Assembly (NCBI RefSeq): GCF_022132145.1
Contig: NZ_JAJISP010000001.1
Location: 1,178,001-1,242,000, forward strand
Origin: Pseudomonas sp. MMS21 TM103
Lineage (GTDB): Bacteria; Pseudomonadota; Gammaproteobacteria; Pseudomonadales; Pseudomonadaceae
DNA length: 64,000 nucleotides
Direction of reading: 5' to 3'
The notes under the pieces are model-generated. The model made no database searches and was not told the DNA's origin. It worked only from the letters and a program-made list of their open reading frames with translations. A program made the position numbers and the translations under genes. Shown here piece by piece: positions 34,963-44,980 of the stretch; positions within the stretch are counted from its first letter, which is position 1; every line of letters begins with the position of its first letter.

Positions 34963-35360
34963 GGCGTCTCCTGCAGCAAGCGGATGGTGCTCAGGCTGAC
35001 CTGCTCGCTGGAGCCTCGGCCCCAACTGACCGAGACCCGGATCAGCCAGGGCGTGATGCTGTAGCGCGCGCCGGCTTCCTGATTGTCGAACTGGTAGGGC
35101 TCGATCTCGCTCTGCCAGCGATAGCCGCGATCCAGCTTGCCCTGATGCTGGCCGCGGCTGCCACTGTCGAGACGGACAAGTACATCCGCCAGCTGCGACT
35201 CGGCCAGTTGCAGGGCCTCCTGATGACGCTCGGCGACAGCCAGCGAGTTCAGCGATTGCGAGACGATGCGCATCAGCACGCTCATGCTCAGGCTGAGGAC
35301 CAGGAAGGCCACCAACACCTCAAGCAGGGTGAAGCCGCGCTCGCTATTGATCCGCCTCAC
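34959..35360 (-). CDS. gspI: GspI, minor pseudopilin, GTG start
   Basis: A 133-residue minor pseudopilin with cleavage site ERGFTLLEVLVAFLVL and the E5 residue. No ATG lies near the expected start; GTG at 35360 (V-R-R-I-N-S-E-R-G) gives a normal 8-residue basic leader and has AGGAGG about 7 bases before it. It overlaps the end of gspH by 17 bases. Confidence 0.88.
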   Translation of the reverse strand: MRRINSERGFTLLEVLVAFLVLSLSMSVLMRIVSQSLNSLAVAERHQEALQLAESQLADVLVRLDSGSRGQHQGKLDRGYRWQSEIEPYQFDNQEAGARYSITPWLIRVSVSWGRGSSEQVSLSTIRLLQETP

Positions 35361-35874
35361 CCTCGCCCTCCTGCTGCCGCACGCTCTGGCGCGGCCGACC
35401 CGCGGCTTCATCCGGAGAGCCGCGCTGCACCCGCCCACTCAGCCAGTCGACGCTGATGTCTTCGCTACGGCCTTGCTCCAGCGACAGGCTGAGACTACCG
35501 CCGGAGGAATCGCCACGCGGGTAGAACAGGATCTGCGCGGCGCCCGTCATCGTGTCACCCTGGCCCGGCCCGCCAACCAGCGTCAGGCTGAACTGTTCCG
35601 GCAGGATGTAGGGCTGTTCCCGATCGCTGAGCAACAGACCGCCACTGTCGACGTCCTGACTGATCGCCACCCGCGTCCCGGTGAGGATCGCCTGGCTCCG
35701 CGCATGCCGCAGCAGCGCGACCAACTGGCGGCTCTCGGCCTCCAGGCTGAGGCCCGGCAGAATACGCTGGAACGCTGGCCCGACCAGGCTGATCGCCAGG
35801 CTGGCGATCACCAGCACCACCAGCAGCTCCAGTAGGGTGAAGCCGCCGGCTCGGCTACTCCCAGCTGCGCACAT
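35344..35874 (-). CDS. gspH: GspH, minor pseudopilin
   Basis: A 176-residue protein beginning MCAAGSSRAGGFTLLELLVV, with cleavage after G and E5. The C-terminal GspH domain follows (RSQAILTGTRVAISQDV, FYPRGDSSGGSLSL). A charged tail (GRPRQSVRQQEGEGEADQ) is longer than usual. It overlaps gspG by 20 bases. Confidence 0.92.
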   Translation of the reverse strand: MCAAGSSRAGGFTLLELLVVLVIASLAISLVGPAFQRILPGLSLEAESRQLVALLRHARSQAILTGTRVAISQDVDSGGLLLSDREQPYILPEQFSLTLVGGPGQGDTMTGAAQILFYPRGDSSGGSLSLSLEQGRSEDISVDWLSGRVQRGSPDEAAGRPRQSVRQQEGEGEADQ

Positions 35875-36313
35875 CGCGGTCCTCTCCTTCGCCCCCCTCG
35901 CGGTTGTCGGCGCCCAGGCTCCAGAGGTCGAAGTCGCCGTGCTGGCCGGGTGCGCTGTAATGGAACTCGTTGCCCCAGGGGTCCTTGCGGATCACGTTTT
36001 TCTTCAGGTAGGGGCCATTCCAGCCGTCGACGTTGTTCGGCTTGGTGATCAACGCCTCGAGCCCCTGGTCGCTGCTCGGATAGCGCCCCAGCTCCAGGCG
36101 ATAGAGGTCCAGGGCCGAACTCAGCTCCTGAATCTGCAAGGCGGCCGCTTTGGTTTTCGACCCGCTCAATTGCTTGAATACCTGCGGGCCTACCAGGCTG
36201 GCCATCAAACCGAGGATCACCAGCACCACGAGGATTTCCAGCAGGGTAAAACCGGCACTGCGCCGTTCTGTATGGATGAAGAAAGACAATGTGGATCTGC
36301 TTCGACTGTGCAT
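35855..36313 (-). CDS. gspG: GspG, major pseudopilin
   Basis: A 152-residue protein with cleavage site SAGFTLLEILVVLVILG and the major-pseudopilin body (LSSALDLYRLELGRYPSSDQ, NVIRKDPWGNEFHY, SLGADNREGGEGEDRDV with the calcium loop). The leader is long (MHSRSRSTLSFFIHTERRSA). It forms the shaft of the pseudopilus. No prepilin peptidase gene is in the window, so processing must rely on one elsewhere. Confidence 0.97.
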   Translation of the reverse strand: MHSRSRSTLSFFIHTERRSAGFTLLEILVVLVILGLMASLVGPQVFKQLSGSKTKAAALQIQELSSALDLYRLELGRYPSSDQGLEALITKPNNVDGWNGPYLKKNVIRKDPWGNEFHYSAPGQHGDFDLWSLGADNREGGEGEDRDVRSWE

Positions 36314-36327
36314 GCGTTTCTCCCTGG

Positions 36328-37548
36328 TTAAATCGGTATTTCGGTAATACTCATGATGGCTACCAGCACCGAGAGGATGATGCCGGCGATCAGCACGCCG
36401 AGACCGACGATCAGCATCGGCTCCAGGATCGCCAGCATGCGCTGGATGGCAACCTCGACCTCGCGATCATAGGTATCCGCCACTTTCAGCAGCATTTCGT
36501 CGAGACGGCCTGTTTCTTCACCCACCTGGATCATCTGCAGGGCCAGCACCGGAAACACTCCGGAAGCCAGCAACGGCGCGGCCAGTTGCCGACCCTGCTT
36601 CAGACTCTCGGCGGCGATACCGACCTGCTCCACCAGCAACTGGTTGCTCAGGGTCTGGCGGGCGATGTTCAGCGCCTGCAGCAGCGCCACCCCACCGGTC
36701 AGCAGGGTGCCCAGGCTACGGGCAAAACGGGCGGTTTCGATGCGCTGGCGCAAGGACCCGAACAGCGGCAGGCGCAGCATCAGGCGATCCCACTGCAGGC
36801 GATAGCCCGGCTGCTTGAGCAACTGGCGCCAGCCCCAGACTGCCGCCAGCACCAGCAGCAACAGCCAGACCGCTGAGCCACGCAGCACTTCGGCCACGCT
36901 GATGACGATCTGGGTCGACAACGGCAGCGCCGCGCCCATGTCGTCGAACAGCTGGCGGAACTGCGGAATCACGTAGGTGAGGATCACCAGCAGCGAGGTC
37001 ACCGACACGCCCAACAGGATCACCGGGTAGATCAGCGCCGACACCAGGCGATCGCGCAACGACTTGCTGCGCTCCAGGTAATAGGCCAGGTTGTTCAGCC
37101 CCTCGGCCAGGTCGCCGGCCACTTCCGAGGCCTGCACCATGCTGATGTAGAAGCCGGAAAACAGCTCCGGACGCTCGGAAAGAATCCGCGACAGGCTGAC
37201 GCCACGGCGCACGCCTTCCTGGATCGGGCTGATCAACTGCTGCATGGGCGCATCGACACTGACCCGCAGCATGATCTCCAGCGAGCGATCCAGCGGCACC
37301 CCCGACTGCAGCAGCGAGGCCAGGTGCTGGGTGAACAGGATCACCAGCTTCTTGCTCCGCGACGCGCCCAGCAGGCTGCTGAGGTCGAGCTGCAACCAGG
37401 CCTGCCAGCCACGCTGGGGGCCGATTTCGATCGGGATCAGCCCGCGCGTGCGCAACTGCTCGAGCACTGCCTGCTCGTCGGCCACCTCCAGTTGGCCCTG
37501 CTGGACCTCGCCGTTGTCGCTTACCGCGCGGTAGTGAAACAGTGGCAT
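36328..37548 (-). CDS. gspF: GspF, T2SS inner-membrane core protein
   Basis: A 406-residue polytopic protein with two GspF repeats (FTQHLASLLQSGVPLDRSLE and ARSLGTLLTGGVALLQALN) and three membrane helices, two of them at about 170-190 and 380-400. The conserved VGEETGRLDEMLLKVADTYD segment is present. It forms the rotor-like base worked by GspE. It starts one base before the gspE stop. Confidence 0.96.
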   Translation of the reverse strand: MPLFHYRAVSDNGEVQQGQLEVADEQAVLEQLRTRGLIPIEIGPQRGWQAWLQLDLSSLLGASRSKKLVILFTQHLASLLQSGVPLDRSLEIMLRVSVDAPMQQLISPIQEGVRRGVSLSRILSERPELFSGFYISMVQASEVAGDLAEGLNNLAYYLERSKSLRDRLVSALIYPVILLGVSVTSLLVILTYVIPQFRQLFDDMGAALPLSTQIVISVAEVLRGSAVWLLLLVLAAVWGWRQLLKQPGYRLQWDRLMLRLPLFGSLRQRIETARFARSLGTLLTGGVALLQALNIARQTLSNQLLVEQVGIAAESLKQGRQLAAPLLASGVFPVLALQMIQVGEETGRLDEMLLKVADTYDREVEVAIQRMLAILEPMLIVGLGVLIAGIILSVLVAIMSITEIPI

Positions 37549-39270
37549 CTAGCCCTCCTGGGTAACGCGCAGCACTTCTTCGATATTGGTGGTGCCATCC
37601 AGCGCCTTCAGGCAGCCGTCGTCGTACATGCTCAGCATGCCTTCCTCGCGCGCCACCTGGCGCAGCGCGCCGGCGTCGGCGTGTTCGAGCACCAGGCGAC
37701 GGATCGGATCACTGAGTGTGAGCACCTCGATGATGGCGATCCTGCCGTGATAGCCGGTGCCGTTGCAGGCGCTGCAGCCCTTGGACCGGTAGAGGGTCAC
37801 CGGCCGGTCGCCCGCCAGGCGATCGAGGCGCAGTTCGTGGAGCATCTCCGCCAGCGGCTGGTAGGGCTCGCGGCACTCCAGGCACAGCTTGCGCACCAGG
37901 CGCTGGGCCAGCACCGCATTCAGGGTCGAGGTCAGCAGGTAGTCCTCGACGCCCATCTCCAGCAGGCGGGTGATGCTGCTCGGCGCATCGTTGGTGTGCA
38001 GGGTCGACAGCACCAGGTGGCCGGTCAGGGCCGACTGGATGCAGATGCGCGCGGTCTCCAGGTCGCGCATCTCGCCGACCATGATCACGTCCGGGTCCTG
38101 GCGCACGATCGAGCGCAGGGCGTTGGCGAATGTCAGGCCGATGGCCGGCTTGACCTGGATCTGGTTGACCCCCTCGAGCTGGTACTCGACCGGGTCCTCG
38201 ACGGTGATCAGCTTGCTCTCGCTGGTATTCAGGGTGTTCAGCGCGGTGTACAGGGTGGTGGTCTTGCCGCTGCCGGTGGGGCCGGTGACCAGCAGCACGC
38301 CGTGGGGGATCTTCAGCACGCTCTGCAGGCGTTGCAACGGCTGCTCGCTGAAGCCCAGGGCGGCGAAATCGAGGACCACGCTCTCGCGGTTGAGCAGGCG
38401 CAGCACCACGCTCTCGCCGTGCATGGTCGGCGCCGTGGAGACGCGGATGTCGAGGTCGTTGCCCTGCACGCGCATCTCGATCCGGCCGTCCTGCGGCAGG
38501 CGCCGCTCGGCGATGTTCAGCCGCGCCATCAGCTTGATCCGCGAGATCACCGCCGGCGACAGCTGCACCGGCGGCGCCTCGGTTTCCTGCAATACACCGT
38601 CGACCCGGTAGCGCACCTTGAGCCGGCTCTCGAACGGCTCGACGTGGATGTCCGAGGCGCGCAGCTCCACCGCGCGCTGAATGATCAGGTTGACCAGGCG
38701 GATCACCGGCGCCTCGCTGGCGCGGTCGCGCAGCTGTTCGACGTCCTCGACCGATTCCTGCTCGCTGGCCTCGACCCGCGAGAGGATGTCGCCCATCTGG
38801 CTCTGGCCCTGACCATGCATGCGCTCGATGGCCGCATCGATCTCCGAGCTCAGCGCTACCCGCGGGGCAATCTGGCAGCCGGCCGCCAGGGTCAGCGCCT
38901 CCAGCACGAATTGGTCCTGCGGGTCGGCCATAGCCACCAGCAGCTCGCCATCGTCGAACTCCAGCGGCAGCGCCCGGCACTCCTTGAGGAAGCGATAGGA
39001 CAGCCGCTCGGCCAGCAGCGGCGCGGTCGGAAAATCGCTGGCGGCAACCCGCGGCAGGCCGAGCAACAGTGACAACTGCTGGGCGATATCCTGCTCGGAA
39101 ACCAGGCCCAGGCGATTGAGCAGGGTCGCCAGTGGGGTGCTCTCGGCCTGCCCGGCCTGCATGCGCAGCACCCGGTTGTAGTCGGCTTCATCCAGGCGAC
39201 CGGCCTTGACCAGCGCCTGGCCGATATCAAGCGGTTCGTCAGGCGATACATCACCTTGTGCGGCAAGCAT
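37549..39270 (-). CDS. gspE: GspE, T2SS assembly ATPase
   Basis: A 573-residue cytoplasmic ATPase and first gene of the operon. The N-terminal N1E/N2E region (about 1-160) binds GspL. The ATPase core has Walker A GPTGSGKTT (about residue 329), the Asp box ITVEDPVEYQ, Walker B VIMVGEMRD and the His box GHLVLSTLHTNDA. The zinc-binding tetracysteine motif is intact (CLEC and CSAC). The 155-bp upstream gap holds a TATAGT -10-like site but no convincing -35 or sigma54 promoter. Confidence 0.97.
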   Translation of the reverse strand: MLAAQGDVSPDEPLDIGQALVKAGRLDEADYNRVLRMQAGQAESTPLATLLNRLGLVSEQDIAQQLSLLLGLPRVAASDFPTAPLLAERLSYRFLKECRALPLEFDDGELLVAMADPQDQFVLEALTLAAGCQIAPRVALSSEIDAAIERMHGQGQSQMGDILSRVEASEQESVEDVEQLRDRASEAPVIRLVNLIIQRAVELRASDIHVEPFESRLKVRYRVDGVLQETEAPPVQLSPAVISRIKLMARLNIAERRLPQDGRIEMRVQGNDLDIRVSTAPTMHGESVVLRLLNRESVVLDFAALGFSEQPLQRLQSVLKIPHGVLLVTGPTGSGKTTTLYTALNTLNTSESKLITVEDPVEYQLEGVNQIQVKPAIGLTFANALRSIVRQDPDVIMVGEMRDLETARICIQSALTGHLVLSTLHTNDAPSSITRLLEMGVEDYLLTSTLNAVLAQRLVRKLCLECREPYQPLAEMLHELRLDRLAGDRPVTLYRSKGCSACNGTGYHGRIAIIEVLTLSDPIRRLVLEHADAGALRQVAREEGMLSMYDDGCLKALDGTTNIEEVLRVTQEG

Positions 39271-39425
39271 AGTGTTCCAACCTCGGGCCCGACCTACTGC
39301 ACACGAATCCTTCGTGATCGCTCAACGCCCAGCATGATCCAATTCGATTTTGCGACACGCTTCACTATAGACGCTGGCTTCTGCGACGTCGGATTGCCAC
39401 TGCGCAAGCCAGATCGACGGCGAGG

Positions 39426-40625
39426 CTATTCGCTGCGTAATGCATCCACCGGATGCAGACGCGCCGCACGGCGTGCCGGGGCGATGCCGGCGAGCAGGCC
39501 GATCACCGCCGACAGCAGCAGGGCCAGCAGCAGAAAACCGGGGGCCAGGCTCAGCGGCAAGGCGGGTACGGCCAGGTGCAGACCGAGCAACAGCAGGCCC
39601 ATCAGCAGCAGGCCGAGTGCGCCGCCGGCCAGCGACAGCAGCGCGGCCTCGGCCAGGAACAGCCCGAGCACCTGCCGGTCGCTGGCGCCGATGGCGCGCA
39701 ACAGGCCGATCTCGGCGGTGCGCTCGGCCACCGTGGTGGTCATGATGGTGAGAATGCCCACCGCCCCGACCAGCAGCGAGATGCCGCCGAGGGCGCCGAT
39801 GGCGATGGTCAGGGTGCCGAGGATGCGGTCGAGGCTGGCGAGCATGTCGTCCTGGGTGGTCAGGGTGAAATCCTCTTCGCCGTGGCGTTCGAGCAACAGC
39901 CGGCGCACCCGCTCGGCGAGCTGCGCAGAGCTGGTTCCGGCATTGAACACCAGGTCGATCTCCATCAGCCCCTCGCGGTTGAACAGGCTCTGTGCCCAGT
40001 CCACCGGGATGTAGGCGATGTCGTCGAGGTCGTAGCCGAGCAGCTGGCCCTTCTCCTCCATCACCCCGATCACCCGGAAACGCACGCCACCGACGCGAAT
40101 GCGCTCGCCCAGCGGATTGGCTTCGCCAAACAGCTCGCGCTGCAGCTTGTGGCCGAGCACCGCGTAGGGCGGCGAACGGCCATCGCGCGCCTCGGGCAGG
40201 AACTGGCCAAGGGCCAGACGGAAGCGCCAGGCCTCGGCCAGTTGATGACCACCACCGATGATGTCGCTGCGCCGGCTCATGGCGCCGAACTGGATATCGC
40301 CGCTGCCCTGGATGATCGGCACCACCGCCTCGACATGCGCCAGATGGCGCAGGGCGTCCGAATCGGCAAGGGTCAGCGGGCGCACGCTGCTGAGGATGCC
40401 ACCCATGCCGCTGGTCAGGGTCTTGCCCGGGTTGACCGCAATGATGCGCGTGCCGAACTGCGAGAAGTTGTCCAGCACATACAACCGCAGGCCCTCGCCG
40501 ATTGCCGTGAGCAGGGCCACCGCGGCGATGCCGATGGCCACCCCGAGCAGGGTCAGCAGGCTGCGCAACGGGCGGCTGATCAATGCCGAGGCGGTCAGCC
40601 GGAAGCCGTCTTCCCAGCGCATCAT
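39426..40625 (-). CDS. MacB/FtsX-type ABC permease, second of the pair
   Basis: A 399-residue protein with four membrane helices: one at about 20-45, a long periplasmic MacB-PCD domain (50-250), then three near the C-terminus with ERTAEIGLLRAIGASDRQVL and the terminal APARRAARLHPVDALR. It starts by an ATGA overlap with the upstream permease. It is likely the fourth gene of the adaptor-ATPase-permease-permease operon. Having two different FtsX-type permeases suggests a heterodimeric export complex. Substrate is unknown. Confidence 0.9.
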   Translation of the reverse strand: MMRWEDGFRLTASALISRPLRSLLTLLGVAIGIAAVALLTAIGEGLRLYVLDNFSQFGTRIIAVNPGKTLTSGMGGILSSVRPLTLADSDALRHLAHVEAVVPIIQGSGDIQFGAMSRRSDIIGGGHQLAEAWRFRLALGQFLPEARDGRSPPYAVLGHKLQRELFGEANPLGERIRVGGVRFRVIGVMEEKGQLLGYDLDDIAYIPVDWAQSLFNREGLMEIDLVFNAGTSSAQLAERVRRLLLERHGEEDFTLTTQDDMLASLDRILGTLTIAIGALGGISLLVGAVGILTIMTTTVAERTAEIGLLRAIGASDRQVLGLFLAEAALLSLAGGALGLLLMGLLLLGLHLAVPALPLSLAPGFLLLALLLSAVIGLLAGIAPARRAARLHPVDALRSE

Positions 40626-41822
40626 GTCCGCGCTCCCGGCGGCCGCAGCGCCTCCAACGGTTCCAGGCGCGCGGCCTGGTTGGCCGGCAGCCAGGCGAAC
40701 AGCAGCGCCGCCAGCAGGGCCAGTAGCAACGAGCCGGCGCGCGCCCAGCCCGGGGTCTGCAGCGGGATATCCCACAGCTGGCGGCCGAACCAGAGCAGCA
40801 GCTCGCTCAGCACCAGCCCGGCCAGGCCACCGGCCAGGGCCAGCAGCGCGGCCTCGCCGACGAACAGCAGGCGCACCTGCCCCGGACGCGCACCCAGGGC
40901 CTTGAGCAGGCCGATCTCGGCGGTGCGCTGGTTCACCGCGATCCAGGTCACGTTCATGATCAGGATGCCGGCCACCAGCAGGCTAATCGCGGCGATTCCG
41001 GCCAGGGCCAGGCCGAGCGCGTCGAGGATGCCTTCAAAGGCGGCGAGCAGGCTGTCCTGGCTGATCAGGGTGACGTCCTCCTTGCCCTCGTGGCGAGCGG
41101 CGATGGTCTCCAGGATCTGCCGCTTGGCGCTGGCCAGGAACTGCGGCCCGCGCACCTCGACCAACACCCGGAACAGCCCCTCGCGGTTGAACAGCGCCTG
41201 GGCGCTGGCCACCGGGATGATCAGCATCTCGCCGAAGTCCATGCCCAGCGATTCGCCGCGCTCGCTGAGGATGCCGACCACCCGGAAGCGCCGGTCGCCG
41301 GCGCGCAACCACTCGCCGAGCGCCGGCCGGCTGCCGAACAGCTCGCGGCGCAGGGTCGCGCCGATCACGCAGACTGCCTCGGCCTGGTCCAGCGCCATGG
41401 CCGGGAGGATCTGCCCCTGAGCCACCCCGAGCTGGCGGATGGCGAAGAATTCGTGGCTAGTACCCAGGGTGAAGGCCTCGCGCGAGCGGTTGCCGACGTT
41501 GACCTCGACCTGGCCGGCCTGCAGCGGCGCCACCCGGCGCACGCCGGGCAGGCGGGCGATGGCCAGGGTGTCGCCGAGGGTCAGGTCGCGGGTGGCCAGG
41601 CCGGTGATCGGCGGCATGCCGCCGGTGGTTTCCTTGCGTCCGGGCAGGATGCTCAGGGTGTTGTGGCCAAGCAGGGAAAACTCGCCGACGACGAACTGCC
41701 GGGCGCCCTCGGCCAGGCCGGTGAGCAGGTTCACCGCGACCACGCCGATGGCGATCGCCAGCAGCAGCATCAGGCTGCGCGAGCGGTGCCCACGCAGGGC
41801 GCCGAGCATCAGCCCCAGGCTA

Positions 41823-41836
<14 letters not shown>
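40622..41836 (-). CDS. MacB/FtsX-type ABC permease, first of the pair
   Basis: A 404-residue permease with an N-terminal helix (LMLLLAIAIGVVAVNLLTG), a MacB-PCD periplasmic domain and three C-terminal helices with QRTAEIGLLKALGARPGQVR. It overlaps the ATPase gene end by 14 bases and the next permease by ATGA. It is clearly related to but distinct from its neighbour. The pair likely forms the membrane part of a MacB-like transporter. Confidence 0.9.
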
Positions 41837-42514
<678 letters not shown>

Positions 42515-42518
<4 letters not shown>

Positions 42519-43660
42519 GGCGGCCCCGGCTCCTGCGGGGTCACCGCCACCCCGTCGGCCAGGCCCTCCTGCTCCAGGCTGGCGAGGATGCGCTGGTCCT
42601 CGGCCAAGCCATCGAGCACCTCGGTCCAGCGCCAGTTGCCCAGCCCGGTGCGCACCTGCACCTCGCGCAGCACGCCGGCGGCGGGGTCGTAGCGCAGCAC
42701 CCGCTGGCCCTCCAGCAGGGTCTCGGTGGGGATGCGCAGGGTATCGACATGCTGCTCGAGGAGAATCTCGACGTCGGCGCTGTAGCCGGTGAGCAGCGCC
42801 ACATCGGCCGGCACTGCGTCGAAGCGCACCTCGACATCGACGGTGCGCGCCTGTTTTTCCAGATCGCGGACGAAGGGCGCGATGCGACTGACCGTGCCGG
42901 CGAAACGGCGCTCGCGAAAGGCATCCAGGCTGACCCGCACCGGCATGCCCAGGCCCACGCGCGAGGCGTCCACCTCGTCGATCGGCGCCTCGACATACAA
43001 ACAACTGTCGTCGATCAGATCGACCGCCGGCGGGGTCGGGATTCCCGGCGGCGAGGGCGTGACGAACTCGCCGACCTCGCCGTTGATCTCGGCGATGATC
43101 CCGGCAAAAGGCGCACGCAGCGTGGCCTGATCGAGCAGCGCACGCTGCAGGGCCAGATTCGCCTCGGTCTCGCGAATCGCCGTGGCGGCGGCGCTGCAGG
43201 CCAGTTCGGACAGGCGCGCGCGGGTGGCGCTCCGATCGACCTGATCCGCGGCCACCAGCTGACGCTCCTGCAGCTTAGCCAGACGCTGATAGTCGCGGCG
43301 ATCCAGGCCGGCCTGCAGGCAGCGCTGCTGGCGCTGGTTACGCTGGCCATCGAGGCGCGCCTCGACCTCGCGCACGCGGGCCTGCTGCTCATCCTGACGC
43401 AGACGCATCAGTACCTGGCCGGACTCGACCCGTTGGCCTTCCTCGACCAGACGCTCGCTGACCTTGGCGCCCAGGTTGAACGACAGCTGGGTGCGTCGGC
43501 AGGCCTTGAGCGTGCCGGCGCGGGTGTTGGCCACCTGGGTCTCCACCGGCCCGCGCTGCACCGCAATCAGGCGCACCGGCAAGGGCTGCGGCCGGGTCCA
43601 CCACCAGAACGCCGCCACCACGCCGAGCAATAGCAGCACAGCCATCAACATCTTGCGCAT
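42515..43660 (-). CDS. Periplasmic adaptor protein (HlyD/MacA family)
   Basis: A 381-residue adaptor anchored by one N-terminal helix (about 4-21). The order is lipoyl half-motif (NLGAKVSERLVEEGQRVESGQVL), alpha-hairpin (about 90-165), second lipoyl half (LRAPFAGIIAEINGEVGEFV), beta-barrel and membrane-proximal domain. With the downstream ATPase and two permeases it forms a MacAB-like operon; the outer-membrane channel is not encoded here. What it exports is unknown. Confidence 0.92.
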
Positions 43661-43798
43661 CGCACCCTCCCTTCGCTGGTGTTCAGCCTAGGTCAGCGGG
43701 AACCACGCAACAATGCGCCAGGTCAGCGAATGCCGCGGTCTGGCCTTTGCCGGCACAGCGGTTCACACTTTCTCTCAACGCAATAGAGGAACGCAGCC

Positions 43799-44716
43799 AT
43801 GAGCGCAGCCGAACAACGCCCGCTGGTCGAGCGGGTGGAAATGAACCAACTGCCCTGCTGGCGTGTACGCACCGCCAACGCCGAACTGCTGGTCGCGCAA
43901 CAGGGCGCGCAGATCCTCAGCTACCAACGCGATGGCGAGCAGCCGTTGATCTGGCTCAGCAAACAGGCCGAATTCGCGCAAGGCCAGGGCGTGCGTGGCG
44001 GGGTGCCGGTGTGCTGGCCCTGGTTCGGCGACCTGCGGCGCAACCCGCAAGAGGTGCAGGCGATGTACCAGGGCGGCAGCCTGGTGCCGGCCCACGGCCT
44101 GGTGCGGGCGCTCGACTGGCAGCTACTCGGCATCGACAGCCAGGACCACAGCGTGGTCCTCGAATTCGTCTTCAACAGTGTCGAGCAGCCGCAGACGGAA
44201 TGGCCGCACGCCGCCGAACTGAAGCTGCGCATCCGCCTCGACGACCAGCTGCACCTCGAACTTGAGACGCGCAACCTCGGCGACACGCCTTTGGCCTTCA
44301 GCCAAGCCCTGCACAGCTACTTCGCCGTCAGCGATATTCGCCAGGTGCGCGTCGAGGGACTCAGGGGCTGCAGCTACATCGACACCCTGGACAACTGGCT
44401 GGAACGACAACAGAGCGACACCCTGAGCTTTCACGGTGAAACCGACCGCATCTACCTGAATACCCCGGCGCAACTGAGCATCGTCGACCCCGCCTGGCAG
44501 CGGCGCATCCAGCTCCGCAGCAGCGGCTCAGCCTCGGCCGTGCTGTGGAACCCTTGGATCGACAAGGCCCGCCGCCTCTCGCAATTCGCCGAAGACGCCT
44601 GGCAAGGCATGCTCTGCGTCGAGCACGCCAACGTCCTCGACGATCACGTCCTGCTCGCCCCCGGCGCCCAGCACCGGCTCAGCGTCAGCCTGTGGAGCGA
44701 AGCGCTGCCGGCCTGA
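43799..44716 (+). CDS. D-hexose-6-phosphate mutarotase (YeaD-type aldose-1-epimerase family)
   Basis: A 305-residue enzyme predicted to interconvert alpha and beta forms of glucose-6-phosphate or similar sugars. Family landmarks are GGVPVCWPWFGDLR, the catalytic histidines in PAHGLVRA and FSQALHSYFAVSD, and the catalytic glutamate in LCVEHANV. No sugar-pathway genes adjoin it. AGAGGAA lies upstream of the ATG. Confidence 0.9.
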   Translation: MSAAEQRPLVERVEMNQLPCWRVRTANAELLVAQQGAQILSYQRDGEQPLIWLSKQAEFAQGQGVRGGVPVCWPWFGDLRRNPQEVQAMYQGGSLVPAHGLVRALDWQLLGIDSQDHSVVLEFVFNSVEQPQTEWPHAAELKLRIRLDDQLHLELETRNLGDTPLAFSQALHSYFAVSDIRQVRVEGLRGCSYIDTLDNWLERQQSDTLSFHGETDRIYLNTPAQLSIVDPAWQRRIQLRSSGSASAVLWNPWIDKARRLSQFAEDAWQGMLCVEHANVLDDHVLLAPGAQHRLSVSLWSEALPA

Positions 44717-44725
44717 GACGATTAA

Positions 44726-44753
44726 CCGCTGACGGCTTGATTGCCGTCAGCGG
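44726..44753 (+). terminator. Hairpin after the mutarotase gene
   Basis: CCGCTGACGGC pairs perfectly with GCCGTCAGCGG (11 bp, 6-base loop), 10 bases past the stop. No U-tract follows, so it may act as a 3' stabiliser rather than an intrinsic terminator. Confidence 0.55.
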
Positions 44754-44884
44754 CGCTGCGCATAGGATAAGTAAAGGAGCGAAAGTTTCGGGTCTTTCTG
44801 TTAACAAAGGCCCGCTATATTGGAACGGTAACTGACAGTTGCGAATGGCCTGAAACGGCCAGAAGCGGTCATTCCGGAATAAAA

Positions 44885-44906
44885 ATAAATCTGTCCCCTT
44901 TTCACC
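44885..44906. repeat. ATAAATCTGTCCCC signature
   Basis: A short motif (ATAAATCTGTCCCCTTTT and on) often seen beside REP-associated transposases and in intergenic repeats of gammaproteobacteria, here with no transposase gene. The flanking GCCTGAAACGGCCAGAAGCG text is also repeat-like. Confidence 0.3.
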
Positions 44907-44980
44907 GTTGCGCTTGACCCTATTCCCTCCTTCCGGCCACAAGCGCGTACTGATCAAAAATGAACAAGGAAGAACCCCAC

